The notes below the pieces were generated by a model. It was not told where the DNA came from and did not search any database. It saw nothing but the letters and a program-made list of their open reading frames with translations. Positions 1 to 6,861 of a stretch of DNA of 34,554 nt are shown piece after piece. How positions within the stretch are numbered: position 1 is the first letter of the stretch; the number at the start of each line of letters is the position of its first letter. Source of the DNA: Allobutyricicoccus pentlandensis. Its GTDB lineage: Bacteria > Bacillota > Clostridia > Oscillospirales > QAMX01. The DNA lies in NCBI GenBank assembly GCA_904398645.1, contig CAJFPH010000054.1, forward strand, positions 1 to 34,554. Reading direction: 5' to 3'. A program made the position numbers and the translations under genes.

Positions 1-13
1 TCATACGCTTCCT

Positions 14-745
14 CTAGTACCAAACGCCGGTCATGCATAGGCCGCCGGCCTCCAGTGTCGGTCCGGCAAGACGCCGGTCGCCACTTTGTAAAATTGCCGA
101 AATATCGCCAGGCGCCAGCTTGCGCAATCCCGCATAGACAAGCGTTCCCGCCATAGCGCGCGCCATATTATAAAGAAATCCGCTTGCCTTGATGCGAACA
201 GCAACGATGTTCCCTTTTTTGGTGACGTCACAGTCATAGACCGTCCGCACTGTGGTAGAAACATTGCTGCCAAGCGAACGCACAGCGGAAAAGTCATGTT
301 CGCCGAGGAACTCCACCGAGCAGGCCTGCATCCGGTCGATATCAAGCGGCGTGGGAATAAACATCGCGCGGTCATTTAAAAATGGGTCGCGGACACGGCC
401 GTTTTGTATCGTATACGTATACTCCTTCGCGCGGCAGGAAAACACAGCGTGAAATGCCTCCGGCACCGGTTCCGCCGCGCTCACTGAAATATCACGCGGC
501 AGGCGCGCGTTCAACGCAAGCGGCAATTTTTCCAGAGGAATCACAGTTTCGGCACGCGTATTTGCAACATAGCCGCGCGCATGAACGCCGGCATCGGTAC
601 GGCCACAGCCAATAAACGGCGCATGCGCGCCGACGAGAGCAGCAAAGGCATCCTCCAGGGTTTGCTGCACCGTGACGGCGTTCTGCTGGCGCTGCCAGCC
701 ATGGTACGCCGTACCCATATAATTCAATGTAAAGCGAATATTCAT
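14..745 (-). CDS. truA: tRNA pseudouridine synthase A (TruA)
   Basis: Converts uridines 38-40 of the tRNA anticodon stem to pseudouridine. The 243-residue protein has the family's usual length. It carries the catalytic motif CGRTDAGVHARG, which contains the nucleophilic Asp, about 45 residues from the start. I chose the ATG at 745, giving MNIRFTLNYMGTAYHGWQRQ, because the first residues then match the TruA opening. This start overlaps the stop of ecfT by four bases (ATGA), so the two genes are probably translationally coupled. A longer frame reaching 796 would only add sequence that lies inside ecfT. It is the last gene seen in the ecf operon; in many Firmicutes truA follows ecfT and precedes rplM-rpsI, which would lie outside the window. 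The identification is secure. Confidence 0.96.
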   Translation of the reverse strand: MNIRFTLNYMGTAYHGWQRQQNAVTVQQTLEDAFAALVGAHAPFIGCGRTDAGVHARGYVANTRAETVIPLEKLPLALNARLPRDISVSAAEPVPEAFHAVFSCRAKEYTYTIQNGRVRDPFLNDRAMFIPTPLDIDRMQACSVEFLGEHDFSAVRSLGSNVSTTVRTVYDCDVTKKGNIVAVRIKASGFLYNMARAMAGTLVYAGLRKLAPGDISAILQSGDRRLAGPTLEAGGLCMTGVWY

Positions 746-1548
746 AGTGGAAAAACCCGCGACAGGATCACAAGCGTGCAGATAACCGCCGTACAAAGCA
801 ACGCACCATAATCCAGTGATGTCATACGCAGTTCTTTTAAACGTGTACGATGCTCACCGCCACGGTAACAGCGGCACTCCATAGCAATCGCCAGCTCGTC
901 CGCACGGCGAAACGCACTGACAAACAGCGGCACCAGGATCGGCACCAACGCCCGGGCGCGTTGTAATAGACTGCCGGATTCAAAATCCGCGCCGCGCGCC
1001 TTCTGCGCGGAAATAATTTTGTCCGTCTCTTCAATCAGCGTAGGGATAAAGCGCAGCGCAATTGTCATCATCATGGCAAGTTCGTGCACCGGTAAATGGA
1101 TCCGCTGAAATGGGCGCAGCAAGCTCTCAATCCCATCTGTCAGCATAATGGGAGATGTTGTATATGTCAACAACACAAACGTACCGGCAATTAACATGGC
1201 AATGCGCAGCGCCATAAAGCAGGCAGTCTCTATACCTTCCCGCGTAATACGGAAAATCCAGAAGCGCCAGAGTTCTTCGCCCGGCGTATAAAACATATTC
1301 AGAATCGCTGTAAACACAACAATAAATAAAATTGGTTTCATACTGCGCAGCACCACGCGCACCTTAATGCCGGAAATTGCAACAACGGCACAGAGCACAG
1401 CCAGCATGATCGCATAACCCACGACACCCTTCGCCACAAAAAGCAGAACGATATAAGAAAATGTCAGCACGATTTTTATGCGCGGATCGAGGCGATGGAT
1501 TACGGACTCACCCGGAAAATACTGCCCCAGCGTGATGTCCCTCAGCAT
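742..1548 (-). CDS. ecfT: ECF transporter transmembrane component EcfT
   Basis: Membrane-embedded coupling subunit of the group II energy-coupling factor transporter. It links the two ATPases to interchangeable vitamin-binding S components. The 268 residues have several hydrophobic segments in the N-terminal two thirds and again at the extreme C-terminus. The cytoplasmic part contains the coupling-helix signature SAQKARGADFE and a second element around AIAMECRCYRGG. The ATG at 1548 has a GGGAG site and overlaps the ecfA2 stop by seven bases. No S component is encoded nearby, as expected for a shared group II module, so the substrate cannot be inferred from this locus. Confidence 0.95.
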   Translation of the reverse strand: MLRDITLGQYFPGESVIHRLDPRIKIVLTFSYIVLLFVAKGVVGYAIMLAVLCAVVAISGIKVRVVLRSMKPILFIVVFTAILNMFYTPGEELWRFWIFRITREGIETACFMALRIAMLIAGTFVLLTYTTSPIMLTDGIESLLRPFQRIHLPVHELAMMMTIALRFIPTLIEETDKIISAQKARGADFESGSLLQRARALVPILVPLFVSAFRRADELAIAMECRCYRGGEHRTRLKELRMTSLDYGALLCTAVICTLVILSRVFPL

Positions 1549-2402
1549 ACACCATCTCCCCTTTTCAGAAGGTCAATCAGAATCTTTGCGGCATACTTTA
1601 CCGTATAAATTGACGTGCCGACCGAGATGCCCATGCGTTTCAACTCCATAAAGACACGCGTAATCTGCGGCACGTCCAGACCAATTGCAACCAATTCCTC
1701 CGCACGCGCAAACACCTGCTCCGGCGTACCGTCCATCAAAATACGTGACTCATTCATGACAATAATACGTCCGACCGTAGCGGCAATGTCCTCCATGCTG
1801 TGTGTTACCAGAATAATCGTTGCGTTTTTACGATCGTGATAATCGCGGATCTGCGCAAGCAGACGTTCACGGCTGTGCGGGTCAAGGCCGGCTGTCGGTT
1901 CATCCAGTACCAGCACATCCGGCTGCATGGCAAGGACGCCGGCAATCGCTGCCCGGCGCTTCTGGCCACCCGAGAGCTCAAACGGCGACTTTTGCAGAAT
2001 TTCCTCATCAAAGTCCACAAAACGAGCGGCTTCATGGACACGGTCCGCGATTTCCTGCTCTGAAAGGCCCATATTCTTTGGGCCAAATGCAATATCGCGG
2101 TAAACGGTTTCCTCAAAAAGCTGATACTCCGGATACTGAAATACCAGCCCCACACGGGCACGGACATTGCGTAAATTGACGCCCTTTTCATAGATATCCT
2201 GCCCGTCAAGCAGAACGGTACCGGAGTCCGGCTTTAAAAGGCCGTTCAGATGCTGCATCAGCGTCGACTTTCCAGATCCGGTATGACCGATAACGCCGAT
2301 AAACTCTCCATTTTCAGCTTTGAAGCTGACATCATCCAACGCCTTATGTTCAAACGGCGTATTTTTACTATATGTATAATTTAGGTTTCTGACCTCAATC
2401 AA
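1542..2402 (-). CDS. ecfA2: ECF transporter ATPase EcfA2
   Basis: Second ATPase of the energy-coupling factor. The 286-residue ABC protein has Walker A GHTGSGKST, signature LSGGQKRRAAIAG and Walker B VLVLDEPTAGLD, followed by a switch histidine in LVTHSMED. The C-terminal extension after about residue 230 is typical of EcfA proteins and is where the EcfA1/A2 dimer forms. The start is TTG at 2402, preceded by an AGAGGTAGGA ribosome binding site. It lies 13 bases after ecfA1 and overlaps ecfT, consistent with stoichiometric operon expression. Assignment as A2 rather than A1 rests on gene order and on the opening sequence. Confidence 0.93.
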   Translation of the reverse strand: MIEVRNLNYTYSKNTPFEHKALDDVSFKAENGEFIGVIGHTGSGKSTLMQHLNGLLKPDSGTVLLDGQDIYEKGVNLRNVRARVGLVFQYPEYQLFEETVYRDIAFGPKNMGLSEQEIADRVHEAARFVDFDEEILQKSPFELSGGQKRRAAIAGVLAMQPDVLVLDEPTAGLDPHSRERLLAQIRDYHDRKNATIILVTHSMEDIAATVGRIIVMNESRILMDGTPEQVFARAEELVAIGLDVPQITRVFMELKRMGISVGTSIYTVKYAAKILIDLLKRGDGVC

Positions 2403-2415
2403 ACTGTCCTACCTC

Positions 2416-3273
2416 TTATTCTTTATGCAACAATCCATACACCACATGCGCGCATTCCTCCGGCGTCAGAGCGTCGCCCCTTACTTCAATCCCCGCAGCC
2501 TTCAACAAACGCAAAAGCTCAACCGGCTGCGGTACAGTCAGTCCCACAGCGATCAGTTCTTCTGCACGGTTAAAAATGTCACGCGGTGTGCCGTCCATCA
2601 GCACTCTGCCATCCGACATTACAATTACGCGGTCGGCATCCGCCGCCTCGTTCATGTGGTGCGTAATCAAAATCACGGTAATGCCAAGATCCCGGTTCAG
2701 TTTTCGAACCGTACGCATGATTTCACGCCGTCCAACCGGGTCGAGCATAGCAGTCGGCTCGTCCAGCACAATGCAGTCCGGTTGCATTGCAATAATGCCC
2801 GCAATCGCAACGCGTTGCTTTTGTCCGCCGGAGAGCTGATAGGTCGCGTGTTTTTTAAATTTCGTCATTCCGACGGCCTCCAGCGCGTCGTCCACACGGC
2901 GGCGGATCTCCGCCGGCGGCACGCCCAGGTTTTCCGGCGCAAACGCCACATCTTCTTCGACAACCGTCGCAACAATCTGATTGTCCGGGTTCTGAAATAC
3001 CATGCCTGTACTGCGGCGTATATCATACAGCAGATCTTCCTCACGCGTATCCATGCCCCAAACAAGTACACGGCCCATATCCGGCGTTAAAATTGCGTTT
3101 AAGTGCTTTGCGAATGTCGACTTCCCAGAACCGTTATGCCCAACAACCGCCACAAATTCGCCACGTTTTATGGTGATATCCAGCCCCCTCAAAGCAGAGA
3201 CCGGCGCTAAATCCTGATTTTTATACGAGTAGCTAAGACCTTCCGTCCGTATTGAATCCTTTTCCGTTACCAT
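2416..3273 (-). CDS. ecfA1: ECF transporter ATPase EcfA1
   Basis: First ATPase of the energy-coupling factor, powering vitamin or metal uptake through S components. Visible motifs are Walker A GHNGSGKST near residue 46, signature LSGGQKQRVAIAG, Walker B CIVLDEPTAMLD and the switch histidine in LITHHMNEA. I place the start at the ATG at 3273 (MVTEKDSIRT, 285 residues), which has GAGG about eight bases upstream. A longer frame to 3297 lies inside the upstream methyltransferase gene and has no better ribosome binding site. The chosen start still overlaps the upstream stop by seven bases, indicating coupling. Confidence 0.93.
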   Translation of the reverse strand: MVTEKDSIRTEGLSYSYKNQDLAPVSALRGLDITIKRGEFVAVVGHNGSGKSTFAKHLNAILTPDMGRVLVWGMDTREEDLLYDIRRSTGMVFQNPDNQIVATVVEEDVAFAPENLGVPPAEIRRRVDDALEAVGMTKFKKHATYQLSGGQKQRVAIAGIIAMQPDCIVLDEPTAMLDPVGRREIMRTVRKLNRDLGITVILITHHMNEAADADRVIVMSDGRVLMDGTPRDIFNRAEELIAVGLTVPQPVELLRLLKAAGIEVRGDALTPEECAHVVYGLLHKE

Positions 3274-4133
3274 ACCATCCTCGCACTTGCCCCACATGGG
3301 AGCCGATAACCCGTCGAAGTGACAGGCAGTCCCAATTCTTCACAATCTATCCTGGCGTGCCCGCGCGGATTGCACGAGGCGAGCACATAGCCCATCACGG
3401 ACGGCGACAACCCCGTTGAATACGAACTCATGAGCACAAAACAGGGGTCGTCTGAGAGGAGCTTCAATGTCATTTCCACCAAACCATAAAGGTTGTCCTC
3501 AATTTTCCATACCTGTCCGCCCGGCCCACGTCCATAAGACGGCGGATCCATGATAATCGCGTCATACTGATGACCACGGCGCAACTCCCGTGCGACAAAC
3601 GCTGCACAGTCATCCACGAGCCAGCGCACCGGCGCATTTTCCACGCCTGAGGATTTCGCATTTTCCCGCGCCCAAGCGACCATGCCGCGCGCAGCGTCCA
3701 CATGACATACCTCAGCGCCGGCTGCCGCCGCATTCACCGTCGCAGCCCCCGTGTATGCAAACAGGTTCAATACTCGAATCGGACGTCTCTCGCGTATGCG
3801 AGCGCGAATTCTCTCCTCAGCAAAATCCCAATTTGCAGCCTGCTCCGGAAAAACACCGGTATGTTTAAACGACATGGGCTTGATATTGAAGCAGAGCTTG
3901 CGATAGCGGATTTGCCAGGCATCTGGGAGCCTGATATTTTCCCAGCGGCCGCCGCCTTTATTTGAACGGAGATAACGCGCATCAAATTTCCGCCAGCCCG
4001 AATGAGCGCGCGGCGTTTGCCAGATCACCTGTGGGTCGGGACGCACCAATAGATAATTTCCCCACCGTTCAAGCCTCTCGCCGCCGGAAGTATCCAGCAA
4101 TTCGTAATCCTGCCAATTTCCACTTACCCACAT
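3267..4133 (-). CDS. RlmI/RlmK-like class I SAM-dependent methyltransferase
   Basis: Probable RNA methyltransferase of the COG1092 group (RlmI/RlmK-like). The 288-residue protein has a variable, probably beta-rich N-terminal part (1-115), then a Rossmann methyltransferase fold. The SAM-binding motif I is LNLFAYTGAATVNAAAAGA at about 122-140, an acidic residue (VDAA) follows, and motif IV is MDPPSYGRG at about 195-203. There is no obvious PUA domain, unlike the second member of this family at 18320. It is the first gene of the ecf-truA operon and has its own promoter; its stop overlaps the start of ecfA1. The target base is unknown; rRNA cytosine methylation is the family precedent, not something the sequence proves. 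Confidence 0.82.
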   Translation of the reverse strand: MWVSGNWQDYELLDTSGGERLERWGNYLLVRPDPQVIWQTPRAHSGWRKFDARYLRSNKGGGRWENIRLPDAWQIRYRKLCFNIKPMSFKHTGVFPEQAANWDFAEERIRARIRERRPIRVLNLFAYTGAATVNAAAAGAEVCHVDAARGMVAWARENAKSSGVENAPVRWLVDDCAAFVARELRRGHQYDAIIMDPPSYGRGPGGQVWKIEDNLYGLVEMTLKLLSDDPCFVLMSSYSTGLSPSVMGYVLASCNPRGHARIDCEELGLPVTSTGYRLPCGASARMVW

Positions 4134-4162
4134 AACTGCTCCATTTTATGAGATATCATGTT

Positions 4163-4191
4163 ATTTTACACCCATTGTCCCGGCAAGTCAA
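4163..4191 (-). promoter_or_regulatory. sigma-A-type promoter for methyltransferase-ecf-truA operon
   Basis: On the minus strand TTGACT (4191-4186) and TAAAAT (4168-4163) are separated by exactly 17 bases, about 30 bases upstream of the ATG at 4133. A GGAG site lies between promoter and start. Seen in sequence; activity is inferred. Confidence 0.65.
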
Positions 4192-4342
4192 CCAGCGTCA
4201 GCTTTCATGTCGTTGAAATTTTTCATATTTCCAAGCGGAATTTACCGGGAAAAAGACGGGACGACAGCGTGAAAATCCACATGGTATGATAGAGCCGTTA
4301 CAAAGGAAGTCTGCGGCTTCCAATTTGATGGGAGGTGAAAGA

Positions 4343-4771
4343 TTGGAACTGAATCTTGCAACTGTCTGGAAATTTGTTTGCTCTGCACTGGCCAGTGCAG
4401 CCGTATATATTTGGGGTCCGGCCGATGAATGGCTTTATGCGCTCCTTGCCATGATTGTTCTGGACTATTTCAGCGGTGTCATCGCAGCAATTATCAACCG
4501 TGAATTATCCAGTGCCGTAGGTTTTCGGGGGATACTCAAGAAGGTGCTGTTTCTGATCATCGCGGGAGTTGCGAATATTGCAGACACGTTAATCGGTTTA
4601 AACGGCATGGGGCAAAACGCCGTAATCGGCTTTTTAATCGCCAACGAAGGGCTCAGCATTTTGGAAAATGCAGGACGCTGCGGGCTCAAAAAGCCGCAGG
4701 CGCTCATTTCCATGTTGAAACAGCTTCAGACCGACGACGAATCGCATTCAAAAAACCAGGACTCAAAATGA
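4343..4771 (+). CDS. phage-type holin family protein (Phage_holin_4_1/TcdE-like)
   Basis: Small membrane protein of the toxin-secretion/phage-lysis holin family, which forms membrane lesions that release endolysins or toxins. I chose the TTG at 4343 (142 residues), because a strong GGGAGGTGAAAGA site sits directly before it; a frame running back to an ATG at 4286 has no such site. There are three or four hydrophobic segments. The family pattern is clear: LDYFSGVIAAI, VGFRGILKKVLF and the C-terminal IANEGLSILENAGRCGLKKP. No phage structural genes surround it, and no lysin is adjacent; the nearest candidate is the GH25 enzyme at 17354. The terminator stem overlaps the last codons and the stop. 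Confidence 0.85.
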   Translation: MELNLATVWKFVCSALASAAVYIWGPADEWLYALLAMIVLDYFSGVIAAIINRELSSAVGFRGILKKVLFLIIAGVANIADTLIGLNGMGQNAVIGFLIANEGLSILENAGRCGLKKPQALISMLKQLQTDDESHSKNQDSK

Positions 4772-4784
4772 GTCCTGGTTTTTT
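4750..4784 (+). terminator. Rho-independent terminator overlapping the holin stop codon
   Basis: AAAAAACCAGGACT pairs with AGTCCTGGTTTTTT around a six-base loop. The left arm encodes the last residues of the holin-like protein and the TGA stop (4769-4771) lies at the loop/right-arm junction. The T-run follows the stem directly. Confidence 0.9.
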
Positions 4785-4797
4785 GGAAAACCCATAC

Positions 4798-4826
4798 TTG
4801 ACAAACAGATCTTCCTATCATAGAAT
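4798..4826 (+). promoter_or_regulatory. sigma-A promoter of mntP
   Basis: A perfect TTGACA (4798-4803), a 17-base spacer and TAGAAT (4821-4826) precede mntP. The expected transcript leader is only about 30 bases, which leaves no room for a yybP-ykoY manganese riboswitch. I see no clear MntR operator. Confidence 0.75.
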
Positions 4827-4862
4827 AAATAGACTGTTTTCACTATTTTTACGAGGTGCAAT

Positions 4863-5426
4863 ATGGGGATTGCTGAACTTTTTATTACTGCGGTAGGTCT
4901 TTCCATGGATGCCTTCGCCGTGGCGATCTGCAAAGGTCTCGCGCGAGGTAAATGGAGCTGGCGTGACGCCTTGATCGTAGGGTTATTCTTCGGTGGGTTT
5001 CAGGCAGGGATGCCGCTTCTCGGTTACGTATTCGGCATACAGCTCAGCGATTTCGTGACGAAGTGGGATCACTGGATTGCCTTTATTCTCCTGTGTATCA
5101 TCGGTATCAATATGATACGCGAATCACGCGGAGACCCGGAAGAATGTTCCGACTCCCTTGCCTTTAAGTCAATGGTCGTGCTGGCCGTTGCGACAAGTAT
5201 TGATGCGTTGGCTGTCGGCATCAGTTTTGCTTTCCTCTCGGTCGATATTGTGCCGGCGGTCTCCTTTATTGGTATTATCACCTTCTTCCTCTCCATCGTG
5301 GGAATGCGCATCGGCGTTACCTTTGGCATGAAGTTCAAAGCAAAGGCGGAAATTGCCGGCGGTGTTATTCTGATATTAATTGGCATCAAAATTCTTCTGG
5401 AGCACCTTGGAATTCTCAATTTCTGA
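4863..5426 (+). CDS. mntP: manganese efflux pump MntP
   Basis: Exports Mn2+ from the cytoplasm (MntP/YebN, DUF204 family). The 187-residue protein has the family length and six hydrophobic segments. It shows both internal repeats of the family, each with an acidic transmembrane motif: GLSMDAFAVAICKG at about 13-26 and ATSIDALAVGISFAF at about 115. The ATG follows ACGAGGTGCAAT. A sigma-A promoter lies just upstream, so it is transcribed independently of the terminated holin gene. Its last 11 bases overlap the end of dinB, which is transcribed toward it; no terminator separates the two genes. Confidence 0.95.
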   Translation: MGIAELFITAVGLSMDAFAVAICKGLARGKWSWRDALIVGLFFGGFQAGMPLLGYVFGIQLSDFVTKWDHWIAFILLCIIGINMIRESRGDPEECSDSLAFKSMVVLAVATSIDALAVGISFAFLSVDIVPAVSFIGIITFFLSIVGMRIGVTFGMKFKAKAEIAGGVILILIGIKILLEHLGILNF

Positions 5427-6663
5427 CAATTGGAGTTGCGTGCATAAAATTTCCCTGCGTCAGATGAATGCCGGTGAGATCAGGCATCTTCATCATGGCG
5501 GCGCGCAATACGGTATCGTGCCCATAACGGCTCCGTATTGTATCTATTGCACGTTCGATCTCGCCTTTCTTCATTCGGCGGTATACTTCCCCAAAGATGT
5601 CCAATTGCTCACAGGTAACCTCCTGTGTCAGGTCAGACACCTGAATGCCCAGAGCGCGTACGGATTTCATCCAAGTATAATTCTCGCGAAACAGGAATAG
5701 TGCTGTCTCAGCAATTTCACCCGACAATTGTGTCGGGTGATTTATTTTACGCTGACGTTCAAAGGTAAAAAGATCGCAATCCCGGATACTGACGCTAATT
5801 GTGCGTCCTGCGAGTCCGTGTTTTCGCAGGCGGCCGGCAACAGCGTCCGCAATTGCATAAAGTACCAACTTTATATCCTCTTCGCAGGTAAGATCCCGCG
5901 GCGTAGTCGTCGAATTCCCAACAGATTTTATGGTGCCGCCCTCCGTCGCCAGGGCGACTGGAGACGCGTCAAGCCCATTTGCAAATGCCCACAGCATTGT
6001 GCCATGTTTCCCTAAAAGGTTTCCAAGTAGTTTACGGTCAAAACGCGCAAGGTCCCCAATCGTGTAAATTCCAACGCGTGCAAATTTCGCCCGTGTGGCC
6101 CGACCTACATATAATAGATCTCCCACATCCAATCCCCAGATACGCTCTCGAAAGTTGGCTTCTGAAATGATTGTTGTCGCATCCGGTTTTTTCAGATCGC
6201 TGCCAAGTTTGGCAAAAACCTTATTAAAACTAACTCCTACAGACGCTGTAATGCCAAATTCCCGGCGGATGCGTTCACGCAGTTCGTCCGCGATATGGCC
6301 AGGCGTTCCAAAAACGCCAGAACCCGTCACATCAAGCCATGCCTCATCCAGACCAAAACTTTCAATGCGGTCGGTATACTCCCCATATAAGTCGCGTGCA
6401 AACCGCGAATATTCCAGATAGCGCTCCATATGGGGACGCAAAACTACAACCTCCGGACAACGTTCCCGCACTTTCCAAAGCACTTCTCCAGTTTTCACGC
6501 CATATTGGCGTTTCGCAATTTCGTTTTTAGATAATACAATTCCATGCCGCGCTTCTTCATCTCCGCCAACGACAACTGGAACTGCCATCAATTCCGGGTG
6601 GTCCAAACATTCTACGGACGCATAAAAGTTATTAAAATCAACATGAAGGATTGCTCTTGCCAC
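5416..6663 (-). CDS. dinB: Y-family DNA polymerase IV (DinB)
   Basis: Error-prone translesion polymerase induced by DNA damage. The 415 residues contain the palm motif HVDFNNFYASVE (Asp9, probable steric-gate Tyr14), the second catalytic pair in SFGLDEAWLDV (Asp106, Glu107), a helix-hairpin-helix region near GDLLYVGRAT/IYTIGDLARF, and a C-terminal little-finger domain ending at the overlap with mntP. There is no obvious C-terminal clamp-binding peptide. The start is GTG at 6663 with TGAGGTGA upstream. Control is unusually explicit: three LexA boxes flank a consensus promoter. A perfect 10-base inverted repeat (5717-5740) lies within the coding sequence. Confidence 0.95.
   Translation of the reverse strand: MARAILHVDFNNFYASVECLDHPELMAVPVVVGGDEEARHGIVLSKNEIAKRQYGVKTGEVLWKVRERCPEVVVLRPHMERYLEYSRFARDLYGEYTDRIESFGLDEAWLDVTGSGVFGTPGHIADELRERIRREFGITASVGVSFNKVFAKLGSDLKKPDATTIISEANFRERIWGLDVGDLLYVGRATRAKFARVGIYTIGDLARFDRKLLGNLLGKHGTMLWAFANGLDASPVALATEGGTIKSVGNSTTTPRDLTCEEDIKLVLYAIADAVAGRLRKHGLAGRTISVSIRDCDLFTFERQRKINHPTQLSGEIAETALFLFRENYTWMKSVRALGIQVSDLTQEVTCEQLDIFGEVYRRMKKGEIERAIDTIRSRYGHDTVLRAAMMKMPDLTGIHLTQGNFMHATPIVRN
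5717..5740. repeat. 10-bp inverted repeat inside dinB
   Basis: TCACCCGACA and TGTCGGGTGA are perfect complements around ATTG. The repeat encodes part of the little-finger region (HPTQLSGE). It is too far from either gene end to be a normal terminator, and no T-run follows. Confidence 0.6.
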
Positions 6664-6677
6664 GATATATCACCTCA

Positions 6678-6689
6678 GAACTATTGTTC
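6678..6689. promoter_or_regulatory. LexA/SOS box 1 (downstream of -10)
   Basis: GAACTATTGTTC matches the Gram-positive GAAC-N4-GTTC SOS box. It lies just downstream of the dinB -10 element, over the expected transcription start, where bound LexA would block initiation. Confidence 0.75.
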
Positions 6690-6695
6690 GAATAT

Positions 6696-6724
6696 ATGAT
6701 AGCAGGTTTTTTTATTTATGTCAA
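6696..6724 (-). promoter_or_regulatory. dinB promoter
   Basis: On the minus strand TTGACA (6724-6719), a 17-base spacer and TATCAT (6701-6696). The -35 directly abuts one LexA box and the -10 lies six bases before another. Confidence 0.8.
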
Positions 6725-6736
6725 GAACGTATGTTC
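6725..6736. promoter_or_regulatory. LexA/SOS box 2 (abutting -35)
   Basis: GAACGTATGTTC is a perfect GAAC-N4-GTTC box immediately upstream of the dinB -35 hexamer. Its central GTAT is the reverse complement of the ATAC in box 3. Confidence 0.85.
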
Positions 6737-6753
6737 GATATTTAAAGAAATCA

Positions 6754-6765
6754 GAACATACGTTC
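6754..6765. promoter_or_regulatory. LexA/SOS box 3 (upstream)
   Basis: GAACATACGTTC is a third perfect SOS box, 29 bases centre to centre from box 2 and so on nearly the same DNA face after about three turns. Confidence 0.8.
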
Positions 6766-6781
6766 TCAAACCAACCGCCGG

Positions 6782-6820
6782 AAAAAAGACCGCATAAGTA
6801 GTCGTGCACTACCCATGCGG
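6782..6820 (-). terminator. terminator of the polysaccharide deacetylase gene
   Basis: On the minus strand CCGCAT and ATGCGG form the base of an imperfect hairpin (inner GTAGT/ACTAC pairing) followed by TCTTTTTTCC. It ends the gene at 6862 before the dinB operator region. Confidence 0.75.
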
Positions 6821-6861
6821 CCGAATCACTTTCCTTCGGTTATTTGGCGTCACCCTATCAA

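Noticed and set aside
2425..3090. Plus-strand open frame of 221 codons
   Set aside because: It is antisense to ecfA1, whose ABC motifs are complete. The translation is arginine/histidine-rich with no recognisable domain and no good ribosome binding site.
4827..4862. Possible manganese riboswitch (yybP-ykoY) before mntP
   Set aside because: The promoter leaves a leader of only about 30 bases, too short for that riboswitch, and no fitting stems are visible.
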